NCBI GenBank assembly: GCA_023142805.1
Contig: JAGLIU010000071.1
Location: forward strand, 1-5,769
DNA length: 5,769 nt
Direction of reading: 5' to 3'
Source of the DNA: Candidatus Omnitrophota bacterium
GTDB lineage: Bacteria > Omnitrophota > Gorgyraeia > Tantalellales > Tantalellaceae
The notes beneath the pieces were generated by a model that did not search any database, was not told where the DNA came from, and worked only from the letters and a program-made list of their open reading frames with translations. Below are positions 5,745-5,769 of this stretch, piece after piece. The translations under genes were made by a program, and so were the position numbers. Position 1 is the stretch's first letter; each line of letters opens with the position of its first letter.

Positions 5745-5769
5745 AAAAAAAGCCTCTCAAGTTTTTTGA
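5745..5769 (+). terminator. Probable intrinsic terminator, cut by the window end
   Basis: An A run (5745-5751) is followed by GCCTCTCAA (5752-5760), GTTTT, and then TTGA at the very edge. TCAA (5757-5760) pairs with TTGA (5766-5769). If the sequence continues GAGGC and a T run, this is a bidirectional terminator with a 9-bp stem, about 40 bp after the stop of the PpiD-like gene. Only the first half is visible. Confidence 0.5.

Overview
This 5.8-kb window is a moderately AT-rich bacterial chromosomal segment with four recognisable protein genes, one very short gene, and a repeat-rich non-coding island. A periplasmic SurA/PpiD-like folding factor and an exported TPR protein point to a diderm (Gram-negative-type) bacterium. 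The N-terminal layout of the PpiD-like protein, the small ribosomal-type protein and the codon and intergenic style remind me of Candidatus Omnitrophota or a related uncultivated lineage. That placement is from memory and is only a weak inference.

Layout. On the minus strand, read right to left, lie hisG (2539-1664), a 31-codon gene for an extremely basic AURKAIP1/COX24-like protein (1547-1452), and a large exported TPR protein (1449 to beyond base 1). The last two are nearly contiguous and probably translationally coupled. A strong sigma70-type promoter lies about 250 bp upstream of hisG, leaving a leader of about 240 nt. From about 2820 to 3408 there is no gene. This stretch holds an inverted pair of TGTCATT..AATCTC-type repeats, heptamer tandem repeats, a cluster of TGACTCT motifs and a 47-bp near-perfect palindrome. 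A class II aldolase/adducin-family gene follows on the minus strand (3960-3409). It is divergent from a PpiD/SurA-like gene on the plus strand (4257-5714), and the 296-bp gap between them carries a promoter for each direction. The window ends inside what looks like the terminator hairpin of the PpiD-like gene.

The genes do not form one pathway. hisG is the first enzyme of histidine synthesis and stands without other his genes in view. The 31-aa protein is probably a ribosomal component. The TPR and PpiD-like proteins are envelope proteins. The aldolase is a sugar-phosphate-type enzyme of unknown substrate. I see no defence system, CRISPR array, transposase gene or tRNA. The observations most worth following are the short basic gene, its overlap with an unusual start of the TPR gene, and the palindrome/repeat island.
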